Below, piece by piece: positions 19,200 to 29,651 of a DNA stretch of 64,000 nt. The DNA comes from an uncultured Pelagibacteraceae bacterium (lineage in GTDB: Bacteria; Pseudomonadota; Alphaproteobacteria; Pelagibacterales; Pelagibacteraceae), in assembly GCA_902594405.1 (NCBI GenBank), contig CACJMB010000001.1:124001-188000 (forward strand), read 5' to 3'. Positions within the stretch are counted from its first letter, which is position 1; every line of letters begins with the position of its first letter. The notes under the pieces were generated by a model. It saw only the letters and a program-made list of their open reading frames with translations. It did not search any database and was not told where the DNA came from. The position numbers and the translations under genes were made by a program.

Positions 19200-19332
19200 A
19201 AATTAAGTCTATTTTTGAGTTAAGAGCTCTTGATCCGCCTGTTTTAAGTTCCTTAGATACAACAGGAGCTGATATCATAAACGACCAGTAAACCAAAAGT
19301 ATAAATACAGATATAATTTTCACAGTATTCAT
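19183..19332 (-). CDS. Putative small secreted/membrane protein (49 aa), not in the ORF track
   Basis: Manual translation MNTVKIISVFILLVYWSFMISAPVVSKELKTGGSRALNSKIDLISKVKG*; N-terminal hydrophobic segment; overlaps the end of the ADH gene by 17 nt. Confidence 0.45.
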   Translation of the reverse strand: MNTVKIISVFILLVYWSFMISAPVVSKELKTGGSRALNSKIDLISKVKG

Positions 19333-19412
19333 TTAACAATCAATTTTGAATTTAGAATGTTGAAATTGTGACTGAATATTGAATTTATAAATAATCTATC
19401 TATAAGAAGAAC

Positions 19413-20063
19413 ATGTTAAAAATTTTTTATATTTTTATTACATCATTAATCTTTCTTGGCTCAGCATATTCGGAAACTGTTAAAGTTTTTGAATTTACTG
19501 AAAAAGAATTGTCAGCACTTGAGATACGTAAAGTAAGAGGAGCAGATAACAATACTTCTTATACTGTTGGATCAAATGAAAATGGTAATTTTTTAAAAGC
19601 AGTAGCAGACAACGCTGCTTCGGGCCTTGGAAAAGAGATCAAAATTGATCTAAATAAAACACCTTTTATCAATATTACATGGAAAATAGAGAAGGATCTT
19701 CGTGGGATTAAAGAGAATACGAAAAAAGGACATGATTATGCCGCCCGTGTTTTTGCGATTAAAAAAACTGGAGCCACACCTTTATCAAATAGAGCAATTA
19801 ATTATGTTTTTTCAAGTAATAGTGATGTTGGTGAAAATAGACCAAGTCCTTATACAAAAAAATCTATAGATAATGTATTAGCAACCACCAAAGACAACCT
19901 AAATGAATGGGTGACAGTAAAAGCCAATGTGAAAGAAGATTTTAAAAAATTTCATGATTTAGATGTAAATGAATTAGACGGCCTAGCTATAATGGCAGAT
20001 ACTGATAATTCAAAAATGAAATCAATTTCTTATTTTCAGAATATTTATTTTTCAGCAGATTAA
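19413..20063 (+). CDS. DUF3047-like secreted protein
   Basis: Signal peptide; INITWKIEKDLRG...HDYAARVFAI...AINYVFSS...ELDGLAIMADTDNSK pattern resembles DUF3047. Confidence 0.7.
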   Translation: MLKIFYIFITSLIFLGSAYSETVKVFEFTEKELSALEIRKVRGADNNTSYTVGSNENGNFLKAVADNAASGLGKEIKIDLNKTPFINITWKIEKDLRGIKENTKKGHDYAARVFAIKKTGATPLSNRAINYVFSSNSDVGENRPSPYTKKSIDNVLATTKDNLNEWVTVKANVKEDFKKFHDLDVNELDGLAIMADTDNSKMKSISYFQNIYFSAD

Positions 20064-20204
20064 TTACCATTTTAAATACTTTTTTAATCCAATACTTAAA
20101 AATGATAATAAAATTGCAGCGATAACATCAGCGATTGGAATTGCATTTGGAAATCCAAAGTTCCATAAAACTACTCCGATTAACCAAATTATATAAATTT
20201 TCAT
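20064..20204 (-). CDS. Small membrane protein (46 aa), not in the ORF track
   Basis: Manual translation MKIYIIWLIGVVLWNFGFPNAIPIADVIAAILLSFLSIGLKKYLKW*; two hydrophobic segments; fills the gap between flanking genes. Confidence 0.55.
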   Translation of the reverse strand: MKIYIIWLIGVVLWNFGFPNAIPIADVIAAILLSFLSIGLKKYLKW

Positions 20205-20261
20205 CTAAGATATTATATCTTAGTTTCTATTAAATTTTTATTTATTTGATATTATTAATTT

Positions 20262-20672
20262 ATGCATAAAAACTTTAGTCATAATGTTAAAGTCTATTAT
20301 GAAGATACAGATGCTGGTGGAGTTGTATACTATGCTAACTATTTAAAATATTTAGAAAGAGCTAGAACTGAAGCGTTATCAACTATTGGATTAAGCAATA
20401 CAAAAATAAAAAATGATTTTGGCGCTCTTATAATTGTTAAATCGTGCAATATTGAATATAAAAAATCTGCATATTTAGAAGATAATTTACAAATCAAATC
20501 TTTTGTAGACTCTACATCAAAAACTTCTTTCATAATGAGTCAATCTATATTTAAAGATGAGGTATTGATCGTAGAAGCTAAAATTCATCTAGTATTTATA
20601 AATGAAAAATTCAAGCCAGTAAAAATTCCAGAAAAAATCTTATTAGACTTTAAACCCTATACTTCTAGTTAA
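20262..20672 (+). CDS. Acyl-CoA thioesterase, YbgC/4-hydroxybenzoyl-CoA thioesterase family
   Basis: VYYEDTDAGGVVYYANYLKYLERARTEAL hot-dog active-site motif. Confidence 0.88.
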   Translation: MHKNFSHNVKVYYEDTDAGGVVYYANYLKYLERARTEALSTIGLSNTKIKNDFGALIIVKSCNIEYKKSAYLEDNLQIKSFVDSTSKTSFIMSQSIFKDEVLIVEAKIHLVFINEKFKPVKIPEKILLDFKPYTSS

Positions 20673-21345
20673 TAGATATTTTCCTAGCTTTTTTAAACAA
20701 ATCTACAATCATTCTTTCAGATACAAGCTTAGTGTTTACATTTCTAGGGCTAGGGTGATAACAGGCAATTAGTTTAATATTTCCTGGTAGTAAATAGGAT
20801 TTTCCATGAATAAATTTTATCTTTTGATTAAAAGTATATTTTTTTTTATAAAATTTAACACAATTATCAAATGCCACCTTTCCTAATGCAATAATAGTTT
20901 TTAATTTTTTTAAATTATAAATCTCACTATCAAAATATTTTGAACAATTATTTAGTTCTTCTATTTTAGGTTTGTCTCCTGGAGGAACACATTTTAAAAT
21001 ATTAGTAATATATGTTGATTTTAATTTAAGACCATCATTTAGGTTTTCTGAATTTGGTTGGTTTGATATTTTAGCCTTAAATAAACATTTAAATAAAAAA
21101 TCTCCAGATTTATCACCTGTAAAAGCTCTTCCAGTTCTTGTTCCCCCATGTGCTGCTGGGGCTAATCCAATTATTAAAATTTTTGCATCAATTGCACCAA
21201 AACCTGTAACTGGCTTTCCCCAGTAAGTTTCATTTATATTCTGCTTTCTTTTTTCTGTTGAAATTTTTTTTATAAAATCAACAAGCCTTGGGCATTTTTT
21301 ACATTTAAGAATTGTTTTATTTAAATTATCTATTTTAATGTTCAT
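20665..21345 (-). CDS. Uracil-DNA glycosylase, family 5 (UdgB-like)
   Basis: CPRL, ILIIGLAPAAHGGTRTGRAFTGDKSGDFLF, TNILKCVPPGDKP, CYHPSPRN motifs. Confidence 0.82.
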   Translation of the reverse strand: MNIKIDNLNKTILKCKKCPRLVDFIKKISTEKRKQNINETYWGKPVTGFGAIDAKILIIGLAPAAHGGTRTGRAFTGDKSGDFLFKCLFKAKISNQPNSENLNDGLKLKSTYITNILKCVPPGDKPKIEELNNCSKYFDSEIYNLKKLKTIIALGKVAFDNCVKFYKKKYTFNQKIKFIHGKSYLLPGNIKLIACYHPSPRNVNTKLVSERMIVDLFKKARKISIN

Positions 21346-21347
21346 AA

Positions 21348-21905
21348 ATGAAAATTTTAAATTATTTAATTATAATATTTATATGCATTAATCCCTCAGT
21401 TAAAGCAGATTCAAAACAAACTTTAATTAATGAATTACAAAAGGGTGGAAAATTAATTTTCATAAGACATGCTTATGCTCCTGGCGGTGGTGATCCAGAT
21501 AATTTTAATATTAATGATTGTGCTACCCAAAGAAATTTAAGTGATGCTGGTAGAGTTCAATCACAAAAAATTGGTGATTTTTTTGAGGAAAATAAAATTC
21601 CAATAGGAGAAGTCTATTCTAGTGAATGGTGCAGATGCAAAGAAACTGCATCTATTGCTTTTAAAAAATATGAAACTAAAAATTTTCTGAATTCTTTTTT
21701 TAGTGCAAAATTTGCCAATAATAGAAAAAAGCAAATTATTGATTTTGATAAATTTATAAGCACTTGGGATAAAGACCAAAACTTAGTTTTTGTTACTCAT
21801 TATGTAGTGATTTCTGAAATTTTAAATTACGCACCTTCATCTGGAGAGATTGTTATTTCAGATAAGACCTTAAAAGTTATTGATACTTTAGAAATTGAAT
21901 ATTAA
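21348..21905 (+). CDS. Histidine phosphatase superfamily protein, exported
   Basis: Signal peptide plus KLIFIRHAYAPGG and VYSSEWCRCKETA, LVFVTHYVVISE. Confidence 0.75.
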   Translation: MKILNYLIIIFICINPSVKADSKQTLINELQKGGKLIFIRHAYAPGGGDPDNFNINDCATQRNLSDAGRVQSQKIGDFFEENKIPIGEVYSSEWCRCKETASIAFKKYETKNFLNSFFSAKFANNRKKQIIDFDKFISTWDKDQNLVFVTHYVVISEILNYAPSSGEIVISDKTLKVIDTLEIEY

Positions 21906-21916
21906 ATTAAATTATT

Positions 21917-22054
21917 ATGTCATCTAAAAGAGCAATGAGACAAGCACAAAAGCAAGCATATGCAAAGCATCGTTCAAACATTACAAATAGTAGATTTGAA
22001 CTTAAGAAAAAATTTTTAACAAAAAATAAAGAAGAAAAAAAAAGTAAAAATTAA
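21917..22054 (+). CDS. Small basic protein (45 aa), not in the ORF track
   Basis: Manual translation MSSKRAMRQAQKQAYAKHRSNITNSRFELKKKFLTKNKEEKKSKN*; occupies an otherwise empty gap. Confidence 0.5.
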   Translation: MSSKRAMRQAQKQAYAKHRSNITNSRFELKKKFLTKNKEEKKSKN

Positions 22055-22482
22055 CTTTGTTGATCAAATTTCTCTATTTTTTTACAAGTAGAGATTTTGG
22101 ATAAACTTTCAACATCATTTAAAACAGCCTTAACAAATATTTCAGGTTTATCTTTTTCAAATAAAATTTGAGTATAAAATTGTGGATATCCATGTTTTAA
22201 TGTGAGTATTTTTCCATCTTCTTCATAAATATTTCTCACATAGGAGTTTTTCTTTTTAACACTTAAATCCGTAATCTTATATTTTTGATAAGTTTTTTCA
22301 TTATAAACGTAATTACGTGTCATGATTAATTCATTGAGGTTTAATATATATTCGTTTTTCAAAAAACCATCTTCTTTGTGATCACATTTACTTAATATGA
22401 TGATTTCCGAATATGATTTAGAAATTGGAGTTAGAATGAAAAAAATAAATAAAAAAAAAATAAGACGATTATTTTTTTTCAT
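22051..22482 (-). CDS. Hypothetical secreted protein
   Basis: ORF from the internal Met (MKKNNRLIFFLFIFFILTPISKSYS) has a signal-peptide-like start. Confidence 0.65.
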   Translation of the reverse strand: MKKNNRLIFFLFIFFILTPISKSYSEIIILSKCDHKEDGFLKNEYILNLNELIMTRNYVYNEKTYQKYKITDLSVKKKNSYVRNIYEEDGKILTLKHGYPQFYTQILFEKDKPEIFVKAVLNDVESLSKISTCKKIEKFDQQS

Positions 22483-22639
22483 TTTTATCTGCAAAAAATA
22501 AGCCAATCAAAAATAATGCTGTCCAACCTATACCTAGTAATGCTTTTGGACTTGTTTCAGCACTCCAAATGTCTAACACAAGGGCACCGAAAATAAGACC
22601 AATTATATAAATAATAATGACTATTGATGATTTACTCAT
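22469..22639 (-). CDS. Small two-TM protein (56 aa), not in the ORF track
   Basis: Manual translation MSKSSIVIIIYIIGLIFGALVLDIWSAETSPKALLGIGWTALFLIGLFFADKNEKK*; between two minus-strand genes, short overlap with the downstream ORF. Confidence 0.6.
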   Translation of the reverse strand: MSKSSIVIIIYIIGLIFGALVLDIWSAETSPKALLGIGWTALFLIGLFFADKNEKK

Positions 22640-22889
22640 TTTTTAAATTCTTCTTGAAAAGAGATATACCATTGTTAACTTTATGATCATAAGATTCATT
22701 AAAACTATCTAATTGCCAACCTGAAAGCCTTTTTCTAATTATTTCTAAATTATTATTTTTCCACTCTTCAGTTGTTTCTTCAAGTTTCCAAATTCTCTTT
22801 TCTTCATTATTTCTCCCACAACCATAACAATAGCCTGTCGATGGATCAGTTTTACAAATACTTATGCAAGGTGAAACAATCATTTTCAT
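22632..22889 (-). CDS. DUF1289 family protein
   Basis: VSPCISICKTDPSTGYCYGCGRNNEEKRIW cysteine motif. Confidence 0.85.
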   Translation of the reverse strand: MKMIVSPCISICKTDPSTGYCYGCGRNNEEKRIWKLEETTEEWKNNNLEIIRKRLSGWQLDSFNESYDHKVNNGISLFKKNLKNE

Positions 22890-22940
22890 AAATTAGTATA
22901 AATTTTATTAGATAAATAGATAATTTTTTAACAATTGTCA

Positions 22941-22969
22941 TTGGACAAATAGTTTCAATAATATATAAA
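22941..22969 (+). promoter_or_regulatory. Candidate sigma70-type promoter for tRNA-Leu/tig
   Basis: TTGGAC-N17-TATAAA, 15 nt upstream of the tRNA 5' end. Confidence 0.5.
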
Positions 22970-22983
22970 ACCTCGTAATTTGT

Positions 22984-23068
22984 GGGGCGATGGCGGAATT
23001 GGTAGACGCGTTGGTCTTAGGAACCAATATGGCAACATGTGAAGGTTCGAGTCCTTTTCGCCCTACCA
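22984..23068 (+). tRNA. tRNA-Leu (anticodon UAG)
   Basis: Acceptor GGGGCGA/TCGCCCT, TTGGT-CTTAGGA-ACCAA anticodon arm, GGTTCGAGTCC T arm, encoded CCA. Confidence 0.95.
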
Positions 23069-23078
23069 TTAAAATATT

Positions 23079-24521
23079 ATGAAAGTTACAGTAGAAAATA
23101 AAAAAGGATTAAACAAAGACGTTAAAGTTTTTATCGATAAAGAGACGATGAACTCTTATATGGATGAAAAATATGAAGAGATAAAAGGTAGTGTAAATCT
23201 TAAAGGATTTAGACCAGGCAAAGTTCCAAAAGAAATTTTAAAAAGACAATTTGGTAAAGCAGTTTTTGGAGAAGTTTTAGATAAAGTTTTAAAAGAAACA
23301 TCCACAAAAGCATTAGAAGAAAATAAAATTAAACCAGCTGGTCAACCCAAGCTTGATCTAAAGACTTACGGTGAAGATAAAGATCTTGAGTATGTTTTAT
23401 CAGTAACAGAATTGCCAAAAGTAGAAATTAAATCTTTAGAAAATATTAAATTTGATGAATACACAGTAAAAATTGATGATAGCGAAACAGATAAAAGAAT
23501 AAAAGAAATCGCTAAAAATCAACCAAATTTTAAAGAAGTCAGCGCTGATACAAAAGCAAAAAAAGGAGATTTAGTTTCTTTAGATTATAAAGCAACAGTT
23601 GATGGCAAGGATTTTAAAGGAAGTGAAGGAAAGAATACTCAGTTAACTTTAGGTAAAGACTTATTTTTGAAAGGTTTCGATGAACAATTAATTGGTGTTA
23701 AGAAAGATGATGAAAAAGTTGTAGAAGCAACTTTACCGGAAAATTTCCCTGAAAAAGAATTAGGAAATAAAAAAGCAAAATTTAATTGTAAAATATTAAG
23801 CGTTAAACAATCAGAAGAAGTAAAAATTGATGATGATTTTGCAAAAAATTTAGGAGCAAAAGATTTAAAAGATTTAAAAACATTAATCTCAAAACAAATT
23901 AATGATGAATATAAAAACTCTCTAGATCAATTATCTAAAAATCAAATTTTAAAAGAAATAGAGAAAATTAAAGTAGATGAAGTTCCTGAAAATTTAGTTG
24001 AAGAAGAAATAAAAATTCTTTCACAAGGTATGTCTGAAGAAGAAGCGAAAAAAAATAAAAAAAACTTTGAAGAAAAAGCAATAACAAGAATTAAAACTGG
24101 ATTAATTCTAAATGAGTTTGGTGAAAAAAATCAAATTAAAGTAACTGAACAAGAAATTCAGGCTGAAGTGCAAAAACAACTAAGAATGATGCCTGGTCAA
24201 GAAAAAATGGTTATGGATTTTTATCAAAAAAATCCATCTGCATTAGCGAGTTTAAGAGGAACCGTATATGAAGAAAAAATTTTAAATTCAATTAAAGAAA
24301 AAGGTAAAGCAAACAAGAAAGAAATTACAAAAGAAGAGGCTGAAAAGATTTTAAAAGAAGCTCATAAGCATGACCATGACCATGACCATAGCCATGGAGA
24401 AGAAAAAAAAGAAACCAAGAAAAAATCATCTACAACATCTGCGAAAGAAAAAAAACCTGCAACTAAAAAGGCAAAATCAAAGCCAGCACCGAAAAAGACA
24501 AAAAAAGTTAGCAAAAAGTAA
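23079..24521 (+). CDS. tig: Trigger factor with His/Asp-rich and Lys/Ala-rich C-terminal tail
   Basis: [19 protein letters not shown] and FKBP domain; directly upstream of clpP-clpX-lon; C terminus [21 protein letters not shown]... Confidence 0.95.
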   Translation: MKVTVENKKGLNKDVKVFIDKETMNSYMDEKYEEIKGSVNLKGFRPGKVPKEILKRQFGKAVFGEVLDKVLKETSTKALEENKIKPAGQPKLDLKTYGEDKDLEYVLSVTELPKVEIKSLENIKFDEYTVKIDDSETDKRIKEIAKNQPNFKEVSADTKAKKGDLVSLDYKATVDGKDFKGSEGKNTQLTLGKDLFLKGFDEQLIGVKKDDEKVVEATLPENFPEKELGNKKAKFNCKILSVKQSEEVKIDDDFAKNLGAKDLKDLKTLISKQINDEYKNSLDQLSKNQILKEIEKIKVDEVPENLVEEEIKILSQGMSEEEAKKNKKNFEEKAITRIKTGLILNEFGEKNQIKVTEQEIQAEVQKQLRMMPGQEKMVMDFYQKNPSALASLRGTVYEEKILNSIKEKGKANKKEITKEEAEKILKEAHKHDHDHDHSHGEEKKETKKKSSTTSAKEKKPATKKAKSKPAPKKTKKVSKK

Positions 24522-24553
24522 TCTCAAGTTGTATAAGTAGAACGAATCAACTT

Positions 24554-25165
24554 ATGACAACAAAATTATCAGAATATATGAGCAATCTTGTACCAATGGT
24601 TGTTGAGCAATCTAGTAAAGGTGAAAGAGCTTATGATATTTATTCAAGATTATTAAAAGAAAGAATTATTTTTTTAACAGGTCAAATTAATGACAACGTT
24701 GCATCATTAGTTACCGCTCAATTATTATTTTTAGAGGCAGAGGATCCAAAAAAAGAAATTTATTTATATATAAATAGTCCAGGAGGATTAGTTACAGCTG
24801 GTCTTGGTATCTATGATACAATGCAATATGTGAAGCCAGATATTTCTACTTTATGTATTGGCCAAGCAGCTTCTATGGGTTCTTTTTTACTTGCAGCTGG
24901 CACAAAAGGAAAAAGATTTTCTTTACCAAATTCAAGAATAATGGTTCATCAACCATCAGCAGGTTTTCAAGGACAGGCAACTGATATTGAAATTCATGCT
25001 AATGAAGTTTTGTCGTTAAAGAAAAGACTTAATGAAATTTATTCAAAACATACTGGAAAAAGTGTTGAAGAAATAAAATCTGCTCTTGAAAGAGATAATT
25101 TCATGACAGCAGATGTCGCACAATCTTTTGGTCTTATTGACGAAGTAGTAGAAAAAAGATCTTAA
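24554..25165 (+). CDS. clpP: ATP-dependent Clp protease proteolytic subunit
   Basis: [41 protein letters not shown]. Confidence 0.98.
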   Translation: MTTKLSEYMSNLVPMVVEQSSKGERAYDIYSRLLKERIIFLTGQINDNVASLVTAQLLFLEAEDPKKEIYLYINSPGGLVTAGLGIYDTMQYVKPDISTLCIGQAASMGSFLLAAGTKGKRFSLPNSRIMVHQPSAGFQGQATDIEIHANEVLSLKKRLNEIYSKHTGKSVEEIKSALERDNFMTADVAQSFGLIDEVVEKRS

Positions 25166-25258
25166 TATACAATATATTGAGTCATTATTAATCGAAAACT
25201 TGATTAGTGTGAGTCTTCTATAATAGAGTAATTAAATTGATTCGTTATAAAATTTAAA

Positions 25259-26527
25259 ATGACAACAAATAATAAAAATATTCTTTACTGTTCTTTCTGT
25301 GGCAAGAGTCAACATGAAGTAAGAAAGTTGATTGCTGGTCCAACTGTTTTCATCTGCGATGAATGTGTTGAATTATGTATGGACATCATAAAAGAAGAGA
25401 GCAAAGATACTTTTGTAAAACATCAAGATGGCCTTCCATCTCCAAAAGAAATTTGTTCAGTATTAGATGATTATGTAATTGGTCAAGCTCATGCAAAGAA
25501 GGTATTATCAGTTGCAGTACACAATCATTACAAAAGATTAAATTATGAGAGCAAAACAAGTAAAAATGTTGAGCTTTCAAAATCTAACATACTTTTAGTG
25601 GGTCCTACAGGTTGTGGAAAAACATTGCTTGCACAAACCCTTGCTAGAATTCTAGACGTTCCATTCACTATGGCTGATGCAACAACTCTAACAGAAGCAG
25701 GTTATGTTGGAGAAGATGTTGAAAATATTATTTTGAAATTGTTACAAGCATCTGACTATAATGTTGAAAAAGCTCAAAGAGGTATAGTTTATATAGATGA
25801 AGTGGATAAAATTAGTAGAAAATCTGAAAATCCATCAATTACTAGAGATGTATCTGGAGAAGGAGTTCAACAAGCTCTACTTAAAATAATGGAAGGAACA
25901 GTTGCAAGTGTTCCACCTCAAGGAGGTAGAAAACATCCACAACAAGAATTTTTACAAGTAGATACTACAAATATTTTATTTATTTGTGGTGGTGCTTTTG
26001 CAGGTCTTGATAAAATTATTTCTCAAAGAGACAAAGGTACATCAATTGGTTTTGGTGCAGATGTAAAAAATACACAAGATAAGAAAACTGGTGAATGGAT
26101 GAAAGGTTTAGAGCCAGAAGATTTATTAAAATTTGGATTGATACCAGAATTTATTGGAAGACTACCAATGATAGCAACTCTTGAAGATTTAGACGAAAAA
26201 TCTTTAATAAAAATATTACAAGAACCAAAAAATTCTTTAACAAAACAATATCAAGAGTTGTTTAAATTAGATGGTGCGAAACTAACCTTTAAGGAAAATG
26301 CACTTAAAGAAATAGCGCAAAAAGCAATTAGTAAAAAAACTGGAGCAAGAGGTTTGAGATCAATTCTGGAAAATATTTTGTTGAAAACAATGTATGATCT
26401 TCCGAGTCAAGATAATATAGAAGAAGTTATTGTTGATGCTGGTGCAGCAAAAGGACAGTCACAACCAATTTTAGTTCATGCTAAAGGGGACAATAAATCC
26501 AAGTCAAATAAGACCACAGCGGCTTAA
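25259..26527 (+). CDS. clpX: ATP-dependent Clp protease ATP-binding subunit ClpX
   Basis: [18 protein letters not shown] zinc domain; [22 protein letters not shown]. Confidence 0.98.
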   Translation: MTTNNKNILYCSFCGKSQHEVRKLIAGPTVFICDECVELCMDIIKEESKDTFVKHQDGLPSPKEICSVLDDYVIGQAHAKKVLSVAVHNHYKRLNYESKTSKNVELSKSNILLVGPTGCGKTLLAQTLARILDVPFTMADATTLTEAGYVGEDVENIILKLLQASDYNVEKAQRGIVYIDEVDKISRKSENPSITRDVSGEGVQQALLKIMEGTVASVPPQGGRKHPQQEFLQVDTTNILFICGGAFAGLDKIISQRDKGTSIGFGADVKNTQDKKTGEWMKGLEPEDLLKFGLIPEFIGRLPMIATLEDLDEKSLIKILQEPKNSLTKQYQELFKLDGAKLTFKENALKEIAQKAISKKTGARGLRSILENILLKTMYDLPSQDNIEEVIVDAGAAKGQSQPILVHAKGDNKSKSNKTTAA

Positions 26528-26587
26528 TATCCTTAATAAGTAACAAATACCTATTGCATTATAAAATATAATATCCATATTGTTTGT

Positions 26588-28966
26588 ATGGACGTCAAAA
26601 TTTCACTGCCGTTACTCCCATTGAGAGACATTGTAGTCTTTCCAAGCATGGTAATACCTTTATTTGTAGGAAGAGATAAGTCTATTTCAGCACTTAATGA
26701 AGTGATGAAAAAAGATAAGAAAATTATTTTAGTAACTCAAAAAAATTCAGAAATTGATGATCCTAAGAAAACAGATGTATTTATGTATGGTTGTGAAGGA
26801 AGTATTTTACAATTGTTAAAATTACCAGATGGCACAGTTAAAGTTTTAGTTGAAGGTATTAAAAGAGTAAAAATTTTAGACTTCAAGGATAATGAAAAGT
26901 TTATAACATGTGATTACACACACTATAACGATGTTTCACCTAAAGATGAGGATTTATTTCCTTTAGCTGCTACAGCTTTAAGAAGATTAGAAAAATTAAC
27001 ATCTATAAATAAAAAAATTTCTAATGAAACCATAAACACAATTAAACAATTAAAAGACCCGTCACAAATTGCAGATAATATTGCATCTCATATAACAGCC
27101 ACTATTTCTGAAAAACAACAAATATTTGAAACTGTGGATGTAAAGAAAAGATTAAATACCATAATCAAAATAATGGAAAATGAGACGAGCATTATTGGTG
27201 TCGAAAAAAGAATAAGAGGTAGAGTTAAAACTCAAATGGAAAAAACTCAAAGAGAGTATTATCTAAATGAGCAATTAAAAGCTATTCAAAAAGAACTTGG
27301 AGAGATTGAAGACGGCAAGGATGAAACAACTAATTTAAATAAAGCAATTACAAAGGCTAAAATGCCAAAAGAGGTTGAAAAAAAGTGTCTTCAAGAATTA
27401 AAAAAATTAAAAAATATGAGTCCAATGTCAGCTGAAGCAACAGTTGTAAGAAATTATTTAGATTGGATGACAGAACTTCCTTGGCATAAAAAAAGCGAAG
27501 TAGATATAGATTTAAAGAAAGCTCTAGATATTCTTGATAAAGATCATTTTGGACTAGAAAAAGTTAAAGAGAGAATAATAGAATTTTTAGCTGTTCAAAA
27601 AAGAATGGAAAAAATCAAAGGACCAATTTTGTGTTTAGTTGGACCCCCAGGTGTCGGAAAAACCTCATTAGGAAAATCAATTGCAAAAGCAACAAATAGA
27701 GAATTTGTTAGAATGTCAGTTGGTGGTATGAGAGATGAAGCAGAAATAAGAGGACATAGAAGAACTTATATTGGATCTCTACCAGGTAAAATTATTCAAA
27801 TGATGAAAAAAGCTGGGACTAAAAATCCATTAATTTTGTTAGATGAAATAGATAAAATAGGAAATGATTATAGGGGAGACCCGTCTTCAGCATTATTAGA
27901 AGCTTTAGACCCTGAACAAAACACAACGTTTAACGATCATTATTTAGAAGTTGATTATGATTTATCTGATGTGATGTTTGTAACGACCGCTAATACTTTA
28001 AATATTCTACCTCCTTTATTAGATAGAATGGAAGTAATTAGATTAGCAGGTTACACTGAAGATGAAAAAATTAGTATTGCAAACAAATATCTATTACCAA
28101 AACAAATTAAAGATAACGGTGTTAAAGAAAAAGAAATGAAGTTAGATGATGATATTATTAAAGAAGTTATCAGGGGATACACAAAAGAGTCAGGTGTAAG
28201 AAATCTTGAAAGAGAAATTTCTAAACTTGCAAGAAAAGTTGTTAAAAAAATTGTAGCTGGTGAAGAAAAAGAGGTTGGAATAAATAATCAAAATTTATCT
28301 GATTTTTTAGGTGTTCCTAAATTTAAGTTTGGAGAATTAGAGTCTGATAATAGAGTAGGAATAGTAACAGGACTTGCTTGGACTGAATATGGTGGTGAAA
28401 TTTTAAAAATTGAAACCGTTACAATGCCAGGAAAAGGAAGAATGCAAATTACTGGTAAATTAGGTGATGTAATGCAAGAGTCAGTCAAAGCTGCAAAATC
28501 TTTTGTAAGATCAAAATGTTTAGAGTATGGGATCATACCTCCTATTTTTGAAAAGAAAGATTTTCACATTCATGTTCCTGAAGGAGCTACACCAAAAGAT
28601 GGACCATCAGCTGGTATTGGCATGGTAACTTCAATTGTTTCATCAATAACAAACATACCTGTAAGAAGAGATGTTGCTATGACTGGTGAAGTAACTTTAA
28701 CAGGTCAAGTATTGCCAATTGGTGGTTTAAAAGAAAAATTATTAGCAGCACATAGAGCTGGAATAAAAGAAGTTTTAATTCCAAAAGAAAACGAAAAAGA
28801 TCTAATAGATATGCCTAAGAAAATTATAGACGATATTAAGATCACTCCAGTTGAATATGCTGATCAGGTTATAAAAATAGCTTTAACAAAAGAACTTAAA
28901 CCAACAGAGTGGGTTGAGGTTGATATATCTAAAAAAGACGATAAATCTCAAGCTAGTATTCAATAA
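26588..28966 (+). CDS. lon: ATP-dependent protease La
   Basis: [17 protein letters not shown] and Ser-Lys dyad region [16 protein letters not shown]. Confidence 0.98.
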   Translation: MDVKISLPLLPLRDIVVFPSMVIPLFVGRDKSISALNEVMKKDKKIILVTQKNSEIDDPKKTDVFMYGCEGSILQLLKLPDGTVKVLVEGIKRVKILDFKDNEKFITCDYTHYNDVSPKDEDLFPLAATALRRLEKLTSINKKISNETINTIKQLKDPSQIADNIASHITATISEKQQIFETVDVKKRLNTIIKIMENETSIIGVEKRIRGRVKTQMEKTQREYYLNEQLKAIQKELGEIEDGKDETTNLNKAITKAKMPKEVEKKCLQELKKLKNMSPMSAEATVVRNYLDWMTELPWHKKSEVDIDLKKALDILDKDHFGLEKVKERIIEFLAVQKRMEKIKGPILCLVGPPGVGKTSLGKSIAKATNREFVRMSVGGMRDEAEIRGHRRTYIGSLPGKIIQMMKKAGTKNPLILLDEIDKIGNDYRGDPSSALLEALDPEQNTTFNDHYLEVDYDLSDVMFVTTANTLNILPPLLDRMEVIRLAGYTEDEKISIANKYLLPKQIKDNGVKEKEMKLDDDIIKEVIRGYTKESGVRNLEREISKLARKVVKKIVAGEEKEVGINNQNLSDFLGVPKFKFGELESDNRVGIVTGLAWTEYGGEILKIETVTMPGKGRMQITGKLGDVMQESVKAAKSFVRSKCLEYGIIPPIFEKKDFHIHVPEGATPKDGPSAGIGMVTSIVSSITNIPVRRDVAMTGEVTLTGQVLPIGGLKEKLLAAHRAGIKEVLIPKENEKDLIDMPKKIIDDIKITPVEYADQVIKIALTKELKPTEWVEVDISKKDDKSQASIQ

Positions 28967-29015
28967 TAATTAATTTACATTATTTAAGTGTTGATGTAAT
29001 AAGTAGCCTTGTTTT

Positions 29016-29091
29016 GGGCGGTTAGCTCAGTTGGTAGAGCATCTCGTTTACACCGAGGGGGTCAAAGGTTCGAGTCCTTTACTGCCCACCA
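29016..29091 (+). tRNA. tRNA-Val (anticodon UAC)
   Basis: GGGCGGT/ACTGCCC acceptor, anticodon loop TTTACAC, GGTTCGAGTCC, CCA. Confidence 0.96.
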
Positions 29092-29103
29092 AAACAACAA
29101 AGT

Positions 29104-29180
29104 GGGGGTGTAGCTCAGTTGGTTAGAGCGATCGCCTGTCACGCGATAGGTCGAGGGTTCGAGTCCCTTCACTCCCGCCA
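29104..29180 (+). tRNA. tRNA-Asp (anticodon GUC)
   Basis: GGGGGTG/CACTCCC acceptor, anticodon loop CTGTCAC, GGTTCGAGTCC, CCA. Confidence 0.96.
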
Positions 29181-29267
29181 CTTTTTCCCATTTTTTAATG
29201 TTAATATTAATAAAAATGTGACGTATCAGCCCTTCAACAACAGATAAAAACTGATATATAGATTTCC

Positions 29268-29636
29268 ATGTTATCTGATTTTTTAAAAGATTACTTACCA
29301 ATAATAATATTTTTAGTGTTAGCTCTTGGATTGAGCTGTGCTTTTGTGGTTATAAACTTTATTCTATCACCAAAAAAACCTGATCCTGAAAAACTTTCAG
29401 CTTATGAGTGTGGTTTTGAACCTTTTGAGGACTCAAGAATGGAATTTGATGTGAGATTTTATTTAGTTGCAATCCTATTTATTATTTTTGATTTAGAGAT
29501 AGCATTTTTATTTCCATGGGCAATATCTCTTGGAAATATTGGATTATTAGGTTTTTCATCAATGATGATTTTTTTGTTCATACTTACAATAGGTTTTATT
29601 TATGAATGGAAAAAAGGTGCTTTAGACTGGGAATAA
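29268..29636 (+). CDS. nuoA: NADH-quinone oxidoreductase subunit A
   Basis: [40 protein letters not shown]. Confidence 0.97.
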   Translation: MLSDFLKDYLPIIIFLVLALGLSCAFVVINFILSPKKPDPEKLSAYECGFEPFEDSRMEFDVRFYLVAILFIIFDLEIAFLFPWAISLGNIGLLGFSSMMIFLFILTIGFIYEWKKGALDWE

Positions 29637-29651
29637 AAACTATAAATCACA

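Noticed and set aside
25166-25258. Possible promoter/hairpin between clpP and clpX
   Set aside because: Only a short AT-rich dyad and a TTGATT/TATAAT pair with too short spacing (about 13 nt); not distinguishable from background.
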